Shown: positions 50,910 through 60,946, counted from the stretch's first letter. The stretch: 64,000 nt of DNA from PLanc-01 sp035342095 (GCA_035342095.1 DAOQWL010000026.1:1-64000); one strand, 5' to 3'. Translations and numbers: made by a program. Notes: a model not told the origin generated them from the letters alone.

Positions 50910-53156
50910 ATGAATCTCTCCATCGAAGACACCCGCAAACAGGCCCTTCCGACGGCCAAGGAGCTGATCCGCTCCGGCGTCATCACGTTGGACCAGGCCA
51001 AGGATTGGCTCCGGACCATCTATGAGATCCGGTTCTTCGAGGAGAAGGTTTACGATCTGCTCGGGCAGAACATCATCAAGGGGGCATCGCACCTCTACGC
51101 CGGCCAGGAGGCGGTCGCCACCGGCGCCATCGCGGCCATGGAACGCGGCGACGTCATCGGCTCGACCCACCGCGGCCACGGCCACTGCGGCGCGGTCGGC
51201 AACAAGTACGCCAACAACGACCAGGAGCGTCAGGCCCACTGGAACGCGATGATGGCCGAGCTGATGGGCAAAGAGACCGGCTACTGCAAGGGCCGCGGCG
51301 GCTCGATGCACATCGCCGAGGTCGAGCGGCAGAACAACCTGGGCTCCACCGGCATCGTGGGCGGCAACCAGCCCCCGGCGGTCGGCGCCGCCCTGGCGGA
51401 GAAATTCAAGGGCACCGGCAAGGTCGTCCTGTCCTTCTTCGGCGACGGCTCCTGCAACACCGGCACCTTCCACGAGTCGATGAACATGGCCGCGACGCTC
51501 AAGGTGCCGCTCGTAGCCATCATCGAGAACAACCTGTACGGAATGAGCGTCCCGTTCTCCGGCAGCGAGGTCCCGGGCACCGCGTGCGCCAGCAGCATCA
51601 CCGACATCGCGGTGCGGTCCGTCGCCTACAATGTCCCTGGCATGATCGTGGACGGCCAGGACACCGTCGCGGTCTTCCTGGCGATCCGCAAGGCGATCGA
51701 GCGGGCCCGCAAGCAGAATCAGATGACCATGGTCGAGTGCAAATCCTATCGTTGGTATGGCCACAGCCGGAGCGACCCGCGGGCCTACCGTACCAAGGCC
51801 GAGGAGAAGGCCTGGCACGAGCGAGACCCGATCACCGTCCTGCGGAACCGGCTTGTCTCCGACGGCCTGTGCACCGAGCAGGAACTGGACCAGATCAAGG
51901 ACAAGGCGTTCGCCAGCATCGAGGACGCCACGCAGTTCGCGATGAGCAGCCCCTGGCCCAAGGGTGCCGATGTCGACCAGGACGTGTACGTCGAGGAGAG
52001 CTATCCCGCCGAGGCAATCGAGAGCGAGCACGCGACCGCTGCGAAGGTGCGAGAGGCAACCGCAGCCTTCGAGAAGGTCGTCGCCACCTGCGGCGCCAAG
52101 ACCAAGAAAGAGGCGACCGAACTGGCCAAGGCCCAGATCAAGTCCCAGTTCGGGATGGACATCGTGAACATCGCGGGCGCGGTGGTGGCGGCACAAGCCG
52201 AAGAGATGCGCCGCGATCCCAAGGTCTTCGTCTTCGGCGAGGACGTCGGCCTCTACGGCGGCGCCTATCAGGCGACCCGCGGCCTGCTGGAGGAGTTCGG
52301 CAAGGAACGCGTGATCGACACCGCCATCTCCGAAGCAGCCATCGCAGGCGCCGCGGTCGGCGCGGCCCTTCGCGGGATGCGACCAGTCGCGGAGATCATG
52401 TACGTGGACTTCGTGACCATCGCGATGGACCAGCTTGTGCACGTCGGCGCCTACAACCGCTACATGTTCGGCGGCAAGGCGAAGGTCCCCATGGTCCTTC
52501 GCACCGAGGGCGGCGTCGGTCGCTGCATCGCAGCCCACCACTCCGAGTCGCTCGAAGCCTGGCTCATGCACGCACCGGGACTGTACGTCGTGATGCCCTC
52601 GACGCCGTATGACGCGAAGGGCCTGCTCAAGGCCGCGATTCGCAGCGACAATCCCGTCGTCTTCATCGAGCACAAGGCCACCTACGGCCAGGTCGGCCCG
52701 GTGCCGCAAGGCGATTACACGATCCCGCTGGGCGTTGCGGATATCAAGCGCCCCGGCAACGACGCGACGATCGTCAGCTACAGCCGGATGGCGATGCGGG
52801 CCCTCGATGCCGCGAAGATCCTCGCGGATCAGCATGGCATCGACGCCGAGGTCATCGACCTTCGCACGCTCAAGCCGCTGGATATCAAGACGGTCGCCGA
52901 GTCCGTTCGCAAGACCGGCCGGCTCATCACGCTCAGCGAAGGCTTCTGCTGGTGCGGCGCCGGTCGCGAGATCGCAGGCCAATACATGGAGTACGAGTTC
53001 GAGGACGGGACTCGCGGCTTCGACTACCTCGACGCCCGCCCGATCAATCTGGCGGCAAGGGACGTGCCCCCGCCGATGAGCGAGCCGCTCGAGGAGGCCA
53101 GCATTCCGGGCGTCCCACAGATCGTCGAGGCGGTCAAGCAGGCATGCGGACAGTAA
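50910..53156 (+). CDS. fused alpha-beta E1 component of a 2-oxoacid dehydrogenase
   Basis: A 748-residue thiamine-diphosphate enzyme that decarboxylates a 2-oxoacid (pyruvate most likely) and transfers the acyl group to E2. Residues 1 to about 370 are E1-alpha: STHRGHGHCGAVG, KGRGGSMHIA and the TPP motif GDGSCNTG (178-185) to ENN (206-208). From about 410 to 748 is E1-beta: VFVFGEDVGLYGGAYQATRG, DTAISEAAIAGAAVGAALRG, PMVLRTEGGVG and IVSYSRMAMRALDAA. Alpha and beta are usually separate genes; single-chain fusions exist in some bacteria. E2 follows 63 bases later. No E3 gene is nearby, so lipoamide dehydrogenase must be encoded elsewhere. Confidence 0.92.
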   Translation: MNLSIEDTRKQALPTAKELIRSGVITLDQAKDWLRTIYEIRFFEEKVYDLLGQNIIKGASHLYAGQEAVATGAIAAMERGDVIGSTHRGHGHCGAVGNKYANNDQERQAHWNAMMAELMGKETGYCKGRGGSMHIAEVERQNNLGSTGIVGGNQPPAVGAALAEKFKGTGKVVLSFFGDGSCNTGTFHESMNMAATLKVPLVAIIENNLYGMSVPFSGSEVPGTACASSITDIAVRSVAYNVPGMIVDGQDTVAVFLAIRKAIERARKQNQMTMVECKSYRWYGHSRSDPRAYRTKAEEKAWHERDPITVLRNRLVSDGLCTEQELDQIKDKAFASIEDATQFAMSSPWPKGADVDQDVYVEESYPAEAIESEHATAAKVREATAAFEKVVATCGAKTKKEATELAKAQIKSQFGMDIVNIAGAVVAAQAEEMRRDPKVFVFGEDVGLYGGAYQATRGLLEEFGKERVIDTAISEAAIAGAAVGAALRGMRPVAEIMYVDFVTIAMDQLVHVGAYNRYMFGGKAKVPMVLRTEGGVGRCIAAHHSESLEAWLMHAPGLYVVMPSTPYDAKGLLKAAIRSDNPVVFIEHKATYGQVGPVPQGDYTIPLGVADIKRPGNDATIVSYSRMAMRALDAAKILADQHGIDAEVIDLRTLKPLDIKTVAESVRKTGRLITLSEGFCWCGAGREIAGQYMEYEFEDGTRGFDYLDARPINLAARDVPPPMSEPLEEASIPGVPQIVEAVKQACGQ

Positions 53157-53219
53157 GAAGATGAGATGATGGGTAAGGGACAATCATCCGTTATCCATAA
53201 TCCATAATCAATCCAGGAG

Positions 53220-54470
53220 ATGAACATGGCCAAAGAAGTCAACCTGCCGAAACTGGGGCAGACGATGGAGGAAGGGACCGTCGTCAACTGTCTCGTCAAG
53301 GTCGGCGACGAAGTGAAGAAGGGCGACGTGATCTTCGAGATCGAGACGGACAAGGCAACGCTGGAGATGGAGTCGCCGGCAAGCGGCTTCGTGAAGTGCA
53401 TCCTGGCCCAGATGGGCCAGACGCTGCCCGTCGGCGCGCCCCTGATGGTGCTTGGGGACAAGGATGAGCAGGTCCCGCAGAGCTTCATCAATGCCCTGAC
53501 CGGCGGCGCCGCCCCCGCGGCAGCGTCCGTTCCTGCTGCGGCTGGGGCACAGGCCGCCGCACCTCAGCCCGCACCCGAACCGGCCAAGCCGGCAGGCAAG
53601 ATCATGGTCTCGCCGCGGGCGAAGAAGATGGCGGAGGAGATGGGCGTCGATCTGGCGATTGTCCGAGGCACCGGTCCGGCGGGCAAGATCACCGAAGCGG
53701 ATATCCGCGCCGCCGCGGAGGCGAAACCCGCGAAAGTCACGCCGGCCGTGGCCGCAGCGAAACCCGCCACCACCGCAGCGGCGGAGGCGAAGCTCGGCAG
53801 CACGGTCGCGATCAATCGACTCCAGCGGATCACCGCCGAGCGGATGCTCAAATCCAAGCAGGAGATCCCGTGCTTCTACCTGACGGTCCGAGTGGATATG
53901 ACGGACCTCGTCGCCGCTCGCGCGAAGATGAACGAGACCAGCGACGTAAAGGTGGCCTTCAACGACTTCATCCTCAAGGCGGTCGCGACGGGCATGGAGA
54001 AATTCCCGCTCATGACCGGCCAGCTCGCCGGCAACGCGATCAAGCTGGCCGATGCGATCCACGTCGGCCTGGCGATCTCTGTCCCGGACGGGCTGGTCGC
54101 CCCGCTGGTCAAGGACGTGAACAGAAAGACCGTCGCCCAGATCGCCCGCGACAGCCAGGCATTGATCGAGCGGGCCCGCGCCGACAAGCTGGACCTGTCC
54201 GACCTCGAAGGCGGCTGCATCACGGTGAGCAACCTCGGCGCGTTCGGCATCGAGTCGTTTATCCCGATCGTCGTCCCCGGCCAGTGCAGCATCCTGGGCG
54301 TCGGGCGGATCACCGATACCTGCGTCCCGGACGACGGCAACATCCTGGTCCGCAAGTTGATGAACATGACGCTGTCGGTCGATCACAAGGTCGCCAACGG
54401 CGCCTACGCGGCCCAGTTCCTCGATCTCGTGAAGAAAACGCTGGAAAACCCGGTGGAATTCACCATTTGA
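53220..54470 (+). CDS. dihydrolipoamide acyltransferase (E2) of a 2-oxoacid dehydrogenase
   Basis: A 416-residue E2: one lipoyl domain with the lipoylated Lys in IETDKATLEME (Lys about 45), an Ala/Pro-rich linker (about 98-122), a peripheral-subunit-binding domain (MVSPRAKKMAEEMGVDLAIV) and a catalytic acyltransferase domain (about 185-416). The active-site motif, normally DHRxxDG, reads DHKVANG near residue 388, so the His is kept but the Asp is Asn. It is co-transcribed with the fused E1. Start ATG 53220 follows CCAGGAG. The Asn substitution may lower activity or alter acyl specificity. Confidence 0.9.
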   Translation: MNMAKEVNLPKLGQTMEEGTVVNCLVKVGDEVKKGDVIFEIETDKATLEMESPASGFVKCILAQMGQTLPVGAPLMVLGDKDEQVPQSFINALTGGAAPAAASVPAAAGAQAAAPQPAPEPAKPAGKIMVSPRAKKMAEEMGVDLAIVRGTGPAGKITEADIRAAAEAKPAKVTPAVAAAKPATTAAAEAKLGSTVAINRLQRITAERMLKSKQEIPCFYLTVRVDMTDLVAARAKMNETSDVKVAFNDFILKAVATGMEKFPLMTGQLAGNAIKLADAIHVGLAISVPDGLVAPLVKDVNRKTVAQIARDSQALIERARADKLDLSDLEGGCITVSNLGAFGIESFIPIVVPGQCSILGVGRITDTCVPDDGNILVRKLMNMTLSVDHKVANGAYAAQFLDLVKKTLENPVEFTI

Positions 54471-54524
54471 GATTTACGATTTACTATTGGGCTCGCGCAA
54501 GCTCCAAATCATAAATCGTAAATC
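54471..54524. repeat. 13-bp inverted repeat between E2 and the isomerase gene
   Basis: GATTTACGATTTA (54471-54483) is exactly complementary to TAAATCGTAAATC (54512-54524), followed by further AAATCxTAAATCG units up to 54540. It could form a weak hairpin after the E2 stop; similar AT-rich units occur in other genomes as dispersed repeats. Confidence 0.6.
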
Positions 54525-54551
54525 GCAAATCATAAATCGAAAGGGTGCTTC

Positions 54552-56279
54552 ATGGCCAAGAAGGTTGAAGCGACGAGATTGCCGGCGATGCGGAAGGCGA
54601 CGCCGAAAGTGCCTGTGATCGGGGTGTTTGCCGTAGGCGATCCGCGAATCGACGAGGACAGCCGGACCCGGTGCCGCAACGTCGCCCAGATGGTGGCCGA
54701 TACGATCAGCGGCGAGGTCCTGCTGCCCGACAAGACGCCGGTGCCGGTCGTCTATTCGACCGTGCTCGTGGACGGCGAGCCCCAGGCCGACATCGTCGCA
54801 CAGCAGTTCCGCAAGGCCGGCGTCGAGATCCTCGTCTGCGCCGCGGACCCGTGGTCGTTCCCGCAACTGACGACCATCTCGCTGCTCCAGCAGTTCCCGG
54901 CCAGCACGCCGATCAATATCACCTGCGGCAACAGCGGCCCGCGTCCCGGCGTGGTCTACGCCCATGCCCTCAACGGCGCCCTGGCACAGTACGGGCGGAT
55001 GGCGACGCTGAACGTCGGCACCTGGCCCGATACCGGGATGAATCCCCAGATGACCGACCAGACCGCGAAGAACCTGATCGACTGGTGCTATGCGGCGGTG
55101 ACGGCCGTCTCCCTGCGGGGACGGCGCGTCGTCGTCTTCGGGCACGACTCGATGGGCATGGAGACCGCCCTCGCGCACGTCATCCCGACACGAAACACCT
55201 TCGGCATCGAGATCACCCGTCTCGATATGAAGCTCCTGGCCGACATGCTCACCAAGAAGGCCTACGACGAGAAGGCCCTCAAGGACCTGCGAGGCTGGAT
55301 CAATCGCTACGTCGGCAAGCGGCTGGAGCTGCGCAACGACGAGGAGAACGAGCGATTCAACATGTCCCTCGCGATGTACCTGATCGTTCGCGACCTGATG
55401 GCGGACCTCAACGCGGTCGGCGGCGGCTTCATGAGCCAGCTCGAATGGGGCAGCGACCGTCGCGGCATCCCCATGCCGGTCGCCGACGTGATGGAGTCGC
55501 TGTTCAACAGCACGTTCGACCACACCGGCGGCAAGGCCCCCCTGCCCTACGCGACCGAGGCCGACGTGCAGGCCCTCCTGACGATGCTCTTCATGACCTA
55601 CCTCAGCGGCGGCAATCCCCCGCTGTTCATGGACTTCCGCAAGGTCTGGGAGGCATGGGAGATCAAGGCCCTGGCCGACAAGCTCGGTCTCAAGAAGCTC
55701 GACGCGAACGCCGACTGGTACACCAAGGGTCTCGTGGACGGCGACAACTCGGGCAGCGCCGCCTTCGACTGGGCGGCAGCACCGGGCACGTCGGTCAAGC
55801 AGATCATGGACCGGGTCTCGATGCCCCTGGCCGATCCCGGCTACTTCCCCGGCGGCGGCAACTCCGTCACCTTCATGACCCCCGCGGGCATCGAGGGCAT
55901 CGCCGCACGCATGGCCTACAGCAGCGCCAGCGGCCTGTTCAGTCTGATCTGGGACCAGGCCCACACGACCGAGGTCCCCGAGGAACTGGGCAAGGCCATG
56001 TGCAACCTGACAAACCCGACGTGGCCGCACACGTTCGTGGTCCCCAAGTACGCCTCCATGCTCGAATACAAGCAGTATCCGCCGGCCAATCACTTCCACA
56101 TGACGTGGAACCTGCCGGTGGCCCGTTTGCAGCACTGGATGGACTTGCTGGGCGTTCAAAGCGTCACGCCGTGGTCCGCCCGTCCGAAGTTCGTCGAGGG
56201 CACGGACCGCCCGCAGCCGCTCGTCTACCTGCTCAACGGAGGCGAAGAGGCCTACAAGCTCAGCCGCGTCCGCCGCTGA
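54552..56279 (+). CDS. L-fucose/L-arabinose isomerase-family protein
   Basis: A 575-residue cytoplasmic protein with the L-fucose isomerase-like fold: PVIGVFAVGDPRIDEDSRTR at the start, GVEILVCAADPWSFPQ, and NITCGNSGPRPGVVYAHALNG in the first two domains, and PANHFHMTWNLPVARLQHW near the C-terminus. Such enzymes use a divalent metal to interconvert aldoses and ketoses. It is longer than typical FucI-like short members and lies behind a 2-oxoacid dehydrogenase rather than other fucose genes, so fucose, arabinose or another sugar are all possible. RBS is GAAAGGGTGCTTC. An R2 repeat follows its stop by two bases. Confidence 0.8.
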   Translation: MAKKVEATRLPAMRKATPKVPVIGVFAVGDPRIDEDSRTRCRNVAQMVADTISGEVLLPDKTPVPVVYSTVLVDGEPQADIVAQQFRKAGVEILVCAADPWSFPQLTTISLLQQFPASTPINITCGNSGPRPGVVYAHALNGALAQYGRMATLNVGTWPDTGMNPQMTDQTAKNLIDWCYAAVTAVSLRGRRVVVFGHDSMGMETALAHVIPTRNTFGIEITRLDMKLLADMLTKKAYDEKALKDLRGWINRYVGKRLELRNDEENERFNMSLAMYLIVRDLMADLNAVGGGFMSQLEWGSDRRGIPMPVADVMESLFNSTFDHTGGKAPLPYATEADVQALLTMLFMTYLSGGNPPLFMDFRKVWEAWEIKALADKLGLKKLDANADWYTKGLVDGDNSGSAAFDWAAAPGTSVKQIMDRVSMPLADPGYFPGGGNSVTFMTPAGIEGIAARMAYSSASGLFSLIWDQAHTTEVPEELGKAMCNLTNPTWPHTFVVPKYASMLEYKQYPPANHFHMTWNLPVARLQHWMDLLGVQSVTPWSARPKFVEGTDRPQPLVYLLNGGEEAYKLSRVRR

Positions 56280-56281
56280 TA

Positions 56282-56331
56282 CGTAGCACGGGCATCCTGC
56301 CCGTGAGTCCCGTGGGCGTCCCGCCCAGGGA
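56282..56331. repeat. R2 palindromic repeat after the isomerase gene
   Basis: CGTAGCACGGGCATCCTGCC-CGTG followed by CCGTGGGCGTCCCGCCCAGG, two hairpins. The stop codon lies two bases upstream, as with other R2 copies, suggesting a role at transcript ends. Confidence 0.75.
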
Positions 56332-56467
56332 GAACCCTGTGACGCGAAGACCACTCAACCTGCCCGCCGGTCTCCCCGGTGGGCAGGTCTTTTTGTGCGC
56401 AACCCACGTGCAAACAAGCGATACTATCCTGGCAACAGGGGCACACAGCCGAGCCCTCGCGAATCGC

Positions 56468-56496
56468 CTTGAGTACTCGCGCGTAGGCGGGTATAC
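56468..56496 (+). promoter_or_regulatory. promoter of the sigma factor/kinase unit
   Basis: TTGAGT (56468-56473), 17 bases, TATACT (56491-56496). A good housekeeping-type match, so the unit need not depend on its own ECF factor for expression. Confidence 0.65.
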
Positions 56497-56583
56497 TTTG
56501 TTTGTTCGTCTCCGTCAGTCAGAGAATCAGCCTGTGCACGATCCAGACGTGTGGTCACGACATGAGTGTCTGGGGAGGCAAAC

Positions 56584-57141
56584 GTGAGCGAGGTTACTCG
56601 CATTCTGAACGCGATGGAACAGGGGGACGCCCGGGCGGCGGATCGCTTGCTGCCGATGGTCTATGATGAGCTGCGCCGTCTGGCGGCCTATCGACTCTCC
56701 CAGGAACGGCCCGGGCAAACGCTCCAAGCCACGGCGCTGGTCCACGAGGCCTATCTCCGGCTGGTTGGTGCGGGCGCCCCGGATTGGCAGGGCCATACAC
56801 ATTTCTTCAACGCGGCGGCCGAGGCCATGCGCCGCATCCTGATTGACAGCGCCCGGCGGAGGCGACGCCTGAAACGCGGCGGCAATCGGGACAGGGTTGA
56901 CTTGGACGGCCTGGAAGTAGCGATCGATGCCGAGTCGGACAACCTGGTCGCCCTCGACGAGGCTCTGACCCAACTGGCCGAACAGGATCCCGCGAAGGCC
57001 GATCTCGTACAACTCCGCTATTTTGCAGGACTTACGCTCGATCAGGCGGCCCTGGTCCTGGGGATCTCGCCGAGCACGGCCAAGCGACATTGGACCTACG
57101 CCAAAGCTTGGCTCTATGGCCGAATCCGCGTTCGGGACTGA
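56584..57141 (+). CDS. ECF-family RNA polymerase sigma factor
   Basis: A 185-residue sigma factor of the planctomycete ECF type (sigma-70 X6-like). Region 2 covers LLPMVYDELRRLAAYRLSQE and TALVHEAYLRLV...HFFNAAAEAMRRILID; region 4 is KADLVQLRYFAGLTLDQAALVLGISPSTAKRHWTYAKAWL with a helix-turn-helix. Translation probably starts at GTG 56584, five bases after GGGGAGG; GTG 56566 would add six residues. No anti-sigma gene follows; instead a small membrane protein and a Ser/Thr kinase do, so phosphorylation may control it, as seen for kinase-linked ECF groups. Confidence 0.9.
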   Translation: MSEVTRILNAMEQGDARAADRLLPMVYDELRRLAAYRLSQERPGQTLQATALVHEAYLRLVGAGAPDWQGHTHFFNAAAEAMRRILIDSARRRRRLKRGGNRDRVDLDGLEVAIDAESDNLVALDEALTQLAEQDPAKADLVQLRYFAGLTLDQAALVLGISPSTAKRHWTYAKAWLYGRIRVRD

Positions 57142-57327
57142 CCGCCAGTCCCGGCCCTCTCAGACCGCTGGTGTTTCCACCCGCCCTTCAGCCTGTCAGA
57201 AGGCATTCCAGGTTCGAGACACTTTTTTTGAGAATATGTGAACCGCCGGCTCAGCAGATGGCGCATTCCCAGGTGATAGGGCATTTGGAACCACCCACGA
57301 GGCCCAATCCGAACAAGGAGACAAAAC

Positions 57328-57543
57328 ATGAATGCCTGGGACCTTATCGGAAATGAGCTGGTGAAAGCGACACGCTGGGATTGGTCCTTCCTCGACAGCG
57401 GGATCATATGGCCTGTCGTGCTAGCGGCGGGGATTTGTATACTGCTGGCAGCGATGGACCCGGATAGACAGCTTGAAGATCGGTATGAACACGGGTCCCA
57501 CGAAGAGTCCGCCACCACGAAGCGCAGAGGCCAAGGAGTATAG
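57328..57543 (+). CDS. small single-span membrane protein between sigma factor and kinase
   Basis: 71 residues with one membrane helix (GIIWPVVLAAGICILLAAM) and a charged, probably cytoplasmic tail (DPDRQLEDRYEHGSHEESATTKRR). AAGGAG stands seven bases before ATG 57328 and the kinase begins 2 bases after its stop, so the two are co-translated. No family recognised. It could be an anti-sigma-like tether, a kinase partner or a substrate; these are guesses from position. A 186-base gap separates it from the sigma gene. Confidence 0.7.
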   Translation: MNAWDLIGNELVKATRWDWSFLDSGIIWPVVLAAGICILLAAMDPDRQLEDRYEHGSHEESATTKRRGQGV

Positions 57544-57545
57544 AC

Positions 57546-60500
57546 ATGACCGCGGAAAAACAAACCCCCGAAGAGATCTTCCATCAGGCTCTGGCCTTGG
57601 CAGATGATGGCCAGCGGGCCCGCTTTCTGGATCAGGCTTGCGGCGACGACGCCGCGCTGCGGGCGGAGGTGGAGAACCTGCTCAAGTGGCACGGTCAGGC
57701 CAACAGCTTTCTCGAAGGTCCTCCCGGCGGCGTCCAGGCTACGGTTGTAGGTGTCTGCCAGCCGGAGGGGCCCGGCACCACCATCGACCGCTATGAGCTC
57801 CTGGAACTGATCGGGGAAGGCGGCATGGGACTGGTATATCTGGCCCAGCAGAAAGAACCGGTTCGCCGGAAGGTGGCCCTGAAGATCATTAAGCCAGGGA
57901 TGGATTCGAAGCAGGTCATTGCCCGCTTCGAGGCGGAACGCCAGACGTTGGCGGTGCTGGACCACCCCAACATTGCCCACGTCCTCGATGCGGGTTGTAC
58001 TTCCGCCGGCCGGCCCTACTTTGTGATGGAACACGTCAGAGGCTTGCCGATCACCCGTTATTGCGACCAGAACCGACTCACGATCGAGCAGCGTCTGCGT
58101 CTGTTCGAGCAGGTTTGCGAAGCGGTGCACCACGCCCACCAGAAGGGGATCATCCACCGCGACCTCAAACCCTCGAATATCCTCGTCTGCGTCCACGACG
58201 ACCGAGCCGTCCCCAAGATCATCGACTTCGGCATCGCCAAGGCCATCACTTCGCCCCTGACGGATAAGACCCTGGTCACCTTCCAGGGCCAGCTCCTGGG
58301 CACGCCGGAGTATATGAGTCCGGAACAGGTCAACCTGGCGACCGAGGACATTGATACCCGTTCCGACATCTACTCGCTGGGCGTCGTCTTGTACGAACTC
58401 CTGACAGGGGTCCTGCCTTTTGAGAACGACTTCTTTGCCAAGGGCGGCCTGGCGGAGATGCAGCGAACCGTTCGAGAGATTGAGGCGGTTTCCCCGAGCA
58501 CGCGGGTGACGAGCCTGGGTGATCGGGCCCGGATCATTGCCGAAAGCCGCGGCACTCACGCCCTGGCCCTGGCCAGACGGCTGCATCGCGAGCTGGAATG
58601 GATTCCTATGAAGGCCATGCGCAAGGACCGCTGCCGCCGCTACCGCTCCGCCAGCGAGATGGCCGATGACGTCCGCAACTACCTCAACGGCCTGCCGCTG
58701 ATTGCCGGTCCAGAAACGGCCGCCTATCGGGTCCGCAAGTTCGTCTCCAACCACGCAGGTTCGGTGGCGACGGTGGCGCTCGTGGCCACGGCCATCGTCC
58801 TGGGTTTGGTCGTGAGCACTACCATGTACTTGAAGGCCGAAGAGGCTCGGAAAGAAGAGGTCGCTGCTCGCATGGAGGCCGAGGATGCACGGGAAAAGGA
58901 GAGGAAGGCACGCGGGGAGATCGAGACTGCACGCCGCGATGCGGAGGTCGCCCGCGACGAGGCCAGGCAGCGCGCGGAGACCATCGAAACGATGGTGCCT
59001 GTCTACGGGTATGACATATGGCCTGTGACGCACAGATGGGGACGCCTGGCAATGGATTTGCCCATTTCTGAGCTCATTGCAGGGACTGCGTCTCTGGTGT
59101 TCGAGCAGGAATTCAAAGGCCCGGACATACTGAGAGCCGGCGCTTACAGTTTCTTCGCACACACGTGCGAGAACCTGGGACGCTATGAGGAGGCCGGCAC
59201 GTATTTCGAGAAGACCTTGGACATTCGTCGTCGAGAGTTGGGTGAGGCTGACCCGTTGACGATCGTGTCCGCCAACAATCTCGGTCTTCTGCATATGAAG
59301 ATGGGAAGGCTCAGCGAAGCCGCCTCCCTGCTGCTGGAGTCACTCGAAACCAGTCGCAGCAAGCTTGGCCAAGACCACAACGTGACCGGCGATGCCACCA
59401 AGTGCCTGGCCATGGTCCTGCAAACACTCGCATCCAAAGCAATGGATCGCTATCGCGAGGGCGACTACGAGACAGCGGCTACGATGCTGAGCCGCGAGGA
59501 TGAGCTCCGCCGGTCTGTGCTTCAGAGTCCCTCGGAACCTCGCGTGCTGGCTGGTTTGGCCATGGCGCAGCATCGTCTGGGCCGCAACGGGGAAGCGCAG
59601 GCATCCCTCTCCCGGCTGCGGGACCGCTGCAACGGGAACGAAACCGTTCTGGAACCCCATCAACGGTGCCTTTGGGAAGCGGAGACTGTTCTGGCTGCCA
59701 GTGACAGCATACTGGTTGAGATCTGGCGGCAGATCGAGACAGGGCAACTGCGGCAGGCCGCAGAGGGACTCGTTCAGATCAAGGCCGCCCCAGATCGCCA
59801 GAGGGCGGACGCCCTGGACGGGATCACAAAGGCGATGGCGCGAGCTCACTACTGTGCGGGATCCCGCAGCTATCGTCGGGGTGGCCCGGTCGAGGAGACG
59901 GTGGAGAACTATCAGGCAGCCGTGCGGTTCGACCCGATGCTGGCAGCCGCGTGGAATGATCTGGCCCGCATCCAGGCTTCCACCCCATCGCAGGAACTCC
60001 GTAACGCACGGAATGCCATCGAGAACGCTACGAATGCCTGTGAGTTGGCCCAGTGGAAGAACCCCTTGTACCTGGATACGCTTGCCGCCGGCTATGCGGA
60101 GTCCGGCGACTTCAAGGCGGCGATCAAGCGGCAAGAGGATGCCTTAGCTCTCCTTTCAAAGGAGGAGCGGGCCGGGCAAGAGGCGGCCATGCAGCAACGA
60201 CTCGATCTGTACAAGATGCGCAAGCCTTATCGTGTTGCCTTGGCGCGAGGTGCAATTGCGTGGTGGAAGCTCGATCAGCCGACGGATGGAATCGTGGCCG
60301 ACTCCTCCGGTAATGGCCTTCACGGCAGACTGGTAGGGAATCCCCAGTGGCAGCCGGGCATAACCGCAGATGCGATCGCATTCCCCGACAAAGCAGACCA
60401 TGTGGATTGTGGTCGCAACCCAGCCTTCGACACCGCGGATGAGATTACCGTTGCGGCCTGGATTCGGGTGTCTTCCTTTGCTCGATTCTGCGAGAACATC

Positions 60501-60905
60501 GTCGCCCGCGGGGAGTCATCCTGGCGATTGCAGCGATGGTGGGAGAGCGACTGCCTTGAGTTCGCGTGTACGGGAACCACGGTTGAAACCCAACTGCATA
60601 CGTCCGGTGTCATGGGACGCGTCAGTGTGAACGATGGACAATGGCACCACGCCGTGGGCACCTACGACGGGACACAACTGCGCCTCTATGTCGATGGCAG
60701 GCTTGACAACTCCGAGCCGGCCTACGGGAAGATCACCTCGAGCGATCAGCCCATCTACATTGGACAGTCGCCGGACGCACCCTTCAGGAAGGACCGCCAC
60801 TGGAACGGACTGATCGACGACGTTCGCATCTACAGCTATGCCTTCACGGCCGAGGAGGTTGAGAAACTCTATCGTGAAACAGGCTCCGAGGCGAGCCAGC
60901 AATAG
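57546..60905 (+). CDS. transmembrane Ser/Thr kinase with TPR repeats and C-terminal LamG domain
   Basis: A 1119-residue receptor-like kinase. Kinase domain about 83-380: GEGGMGLVY (P-loop), Lys 113 in VALKIIKPG, HRDLKPSNIL (catalytic Asp about 206), DFGIAK (Asp about 228), GTPEYMSPEQ. One membrane helix at about 407-428 is followed by a charged coiled coil (429-487), TPR-like helices (about 540-870, e.g. NLGRYEEAGTYFEKTLDIRRRELG) and a LamG/concanavalin-type domain (about 905-1115, GAIAWWKLDQPTDG...LIDDVRIYSYAFTAEEVEKLY). The expected topology places TPR and LamG outside the cytoplasm, where LamG could sense a glycan. Co-encoded with an ECF sigma factor. The N-terminal 80 residues resemble the leader typical of planctomycete kinases. 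Confidence 0.9.
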   Translation: MTAEKQTPEEIFHQALALADDGQRARFLDQACGDDAALRAEVENLLKWHGQANSFLEGPPGGVQATVVGVCQPEGPGTTIDRYELLELIGEGGMGLVYLAQQKEPVRRKVALKIIKPGMDSKQVIARFEAERQTLAVLDHPNIAHVLDAGCTSAGRPYFVMEHVRGLPITRYCDQNRLTIEQRLRLFEQVCEAVHHAHQKGIIHRDLKPSNILVCVHDDRAVPKIIDFGIAKAITSPLTDKTLVTFQGQLLGTPEYMSPEQVNLATEDIDTRSDIYSLGVVLYELLTGVLPFENDFFAKGGLAEMQRTVREIEAVSPSTRVTSLGDRARIIAESRGTHALALARRLHRELEWIPMKAMRKDRCRRYRSASEMADDVRNYLNGLPLIAGPETAAYRVRKFVSNHAGSVATVALVATAIVLGLVVSTTMYLKAEEARKEEVAARMEAEDAREKERKARGEIETARRDAEVARDEARQRAETIETMVPVYGYDIWPVTHRWGRLAMDLPISELIAGTASLVFEQEFKGPDILRAGAYSFFAHTCENLGRYEEAGTYFEKTLDIRRRELGEADPLTIVSANNLGLLHMKMGRLSEAASLLLESLETSRSKLGQDHNVTGDATKCLAMVLQTLASKAMDRYREGDYETAATMLSREDELRRSVLQSPSEPRVLAGLAMAQHRLGRNGEAQASLSRLRDRCNGNETVLEPHQRCLWEAETVLAASDSILVEIWRQIETGQLRQAAEGLVQIKAAPDRQRADALDGITKAMARAHYCAGSRSYRRGGPVEETVENYQAAVRFDPMLAAAWNDLARIQASTPSQELRNARNAIENATNACELAQWKNPLYLDTLAAGYAESGDFKAAIKRQEDALALLSKEERAGQEAAMQQRLDLYKMRKPYRVALARGAIAWWKLDQPTDGIVADSSGNGLHGRLVGNPQWQPGITADAIAFPDKADHVDCGRNPAFDTADEITVAAWIRVSSFARFCENIVARGESSWRLQRWWESDCLEFACTGTTVETQLHTSGVMGRVSVNDGQWHHAVGTYDGTQLRLYVDGRLDNSEPAYGKITSSDQPIYIGQSPDAPFRKDRHWNGLIDDVRIYSYAFTAEEVEKLYRETGSEASQQ

Positions 60906-60946
60906 GAACGCACATATCCACAGTTCAGTAGAAGGAGACTCAAACC

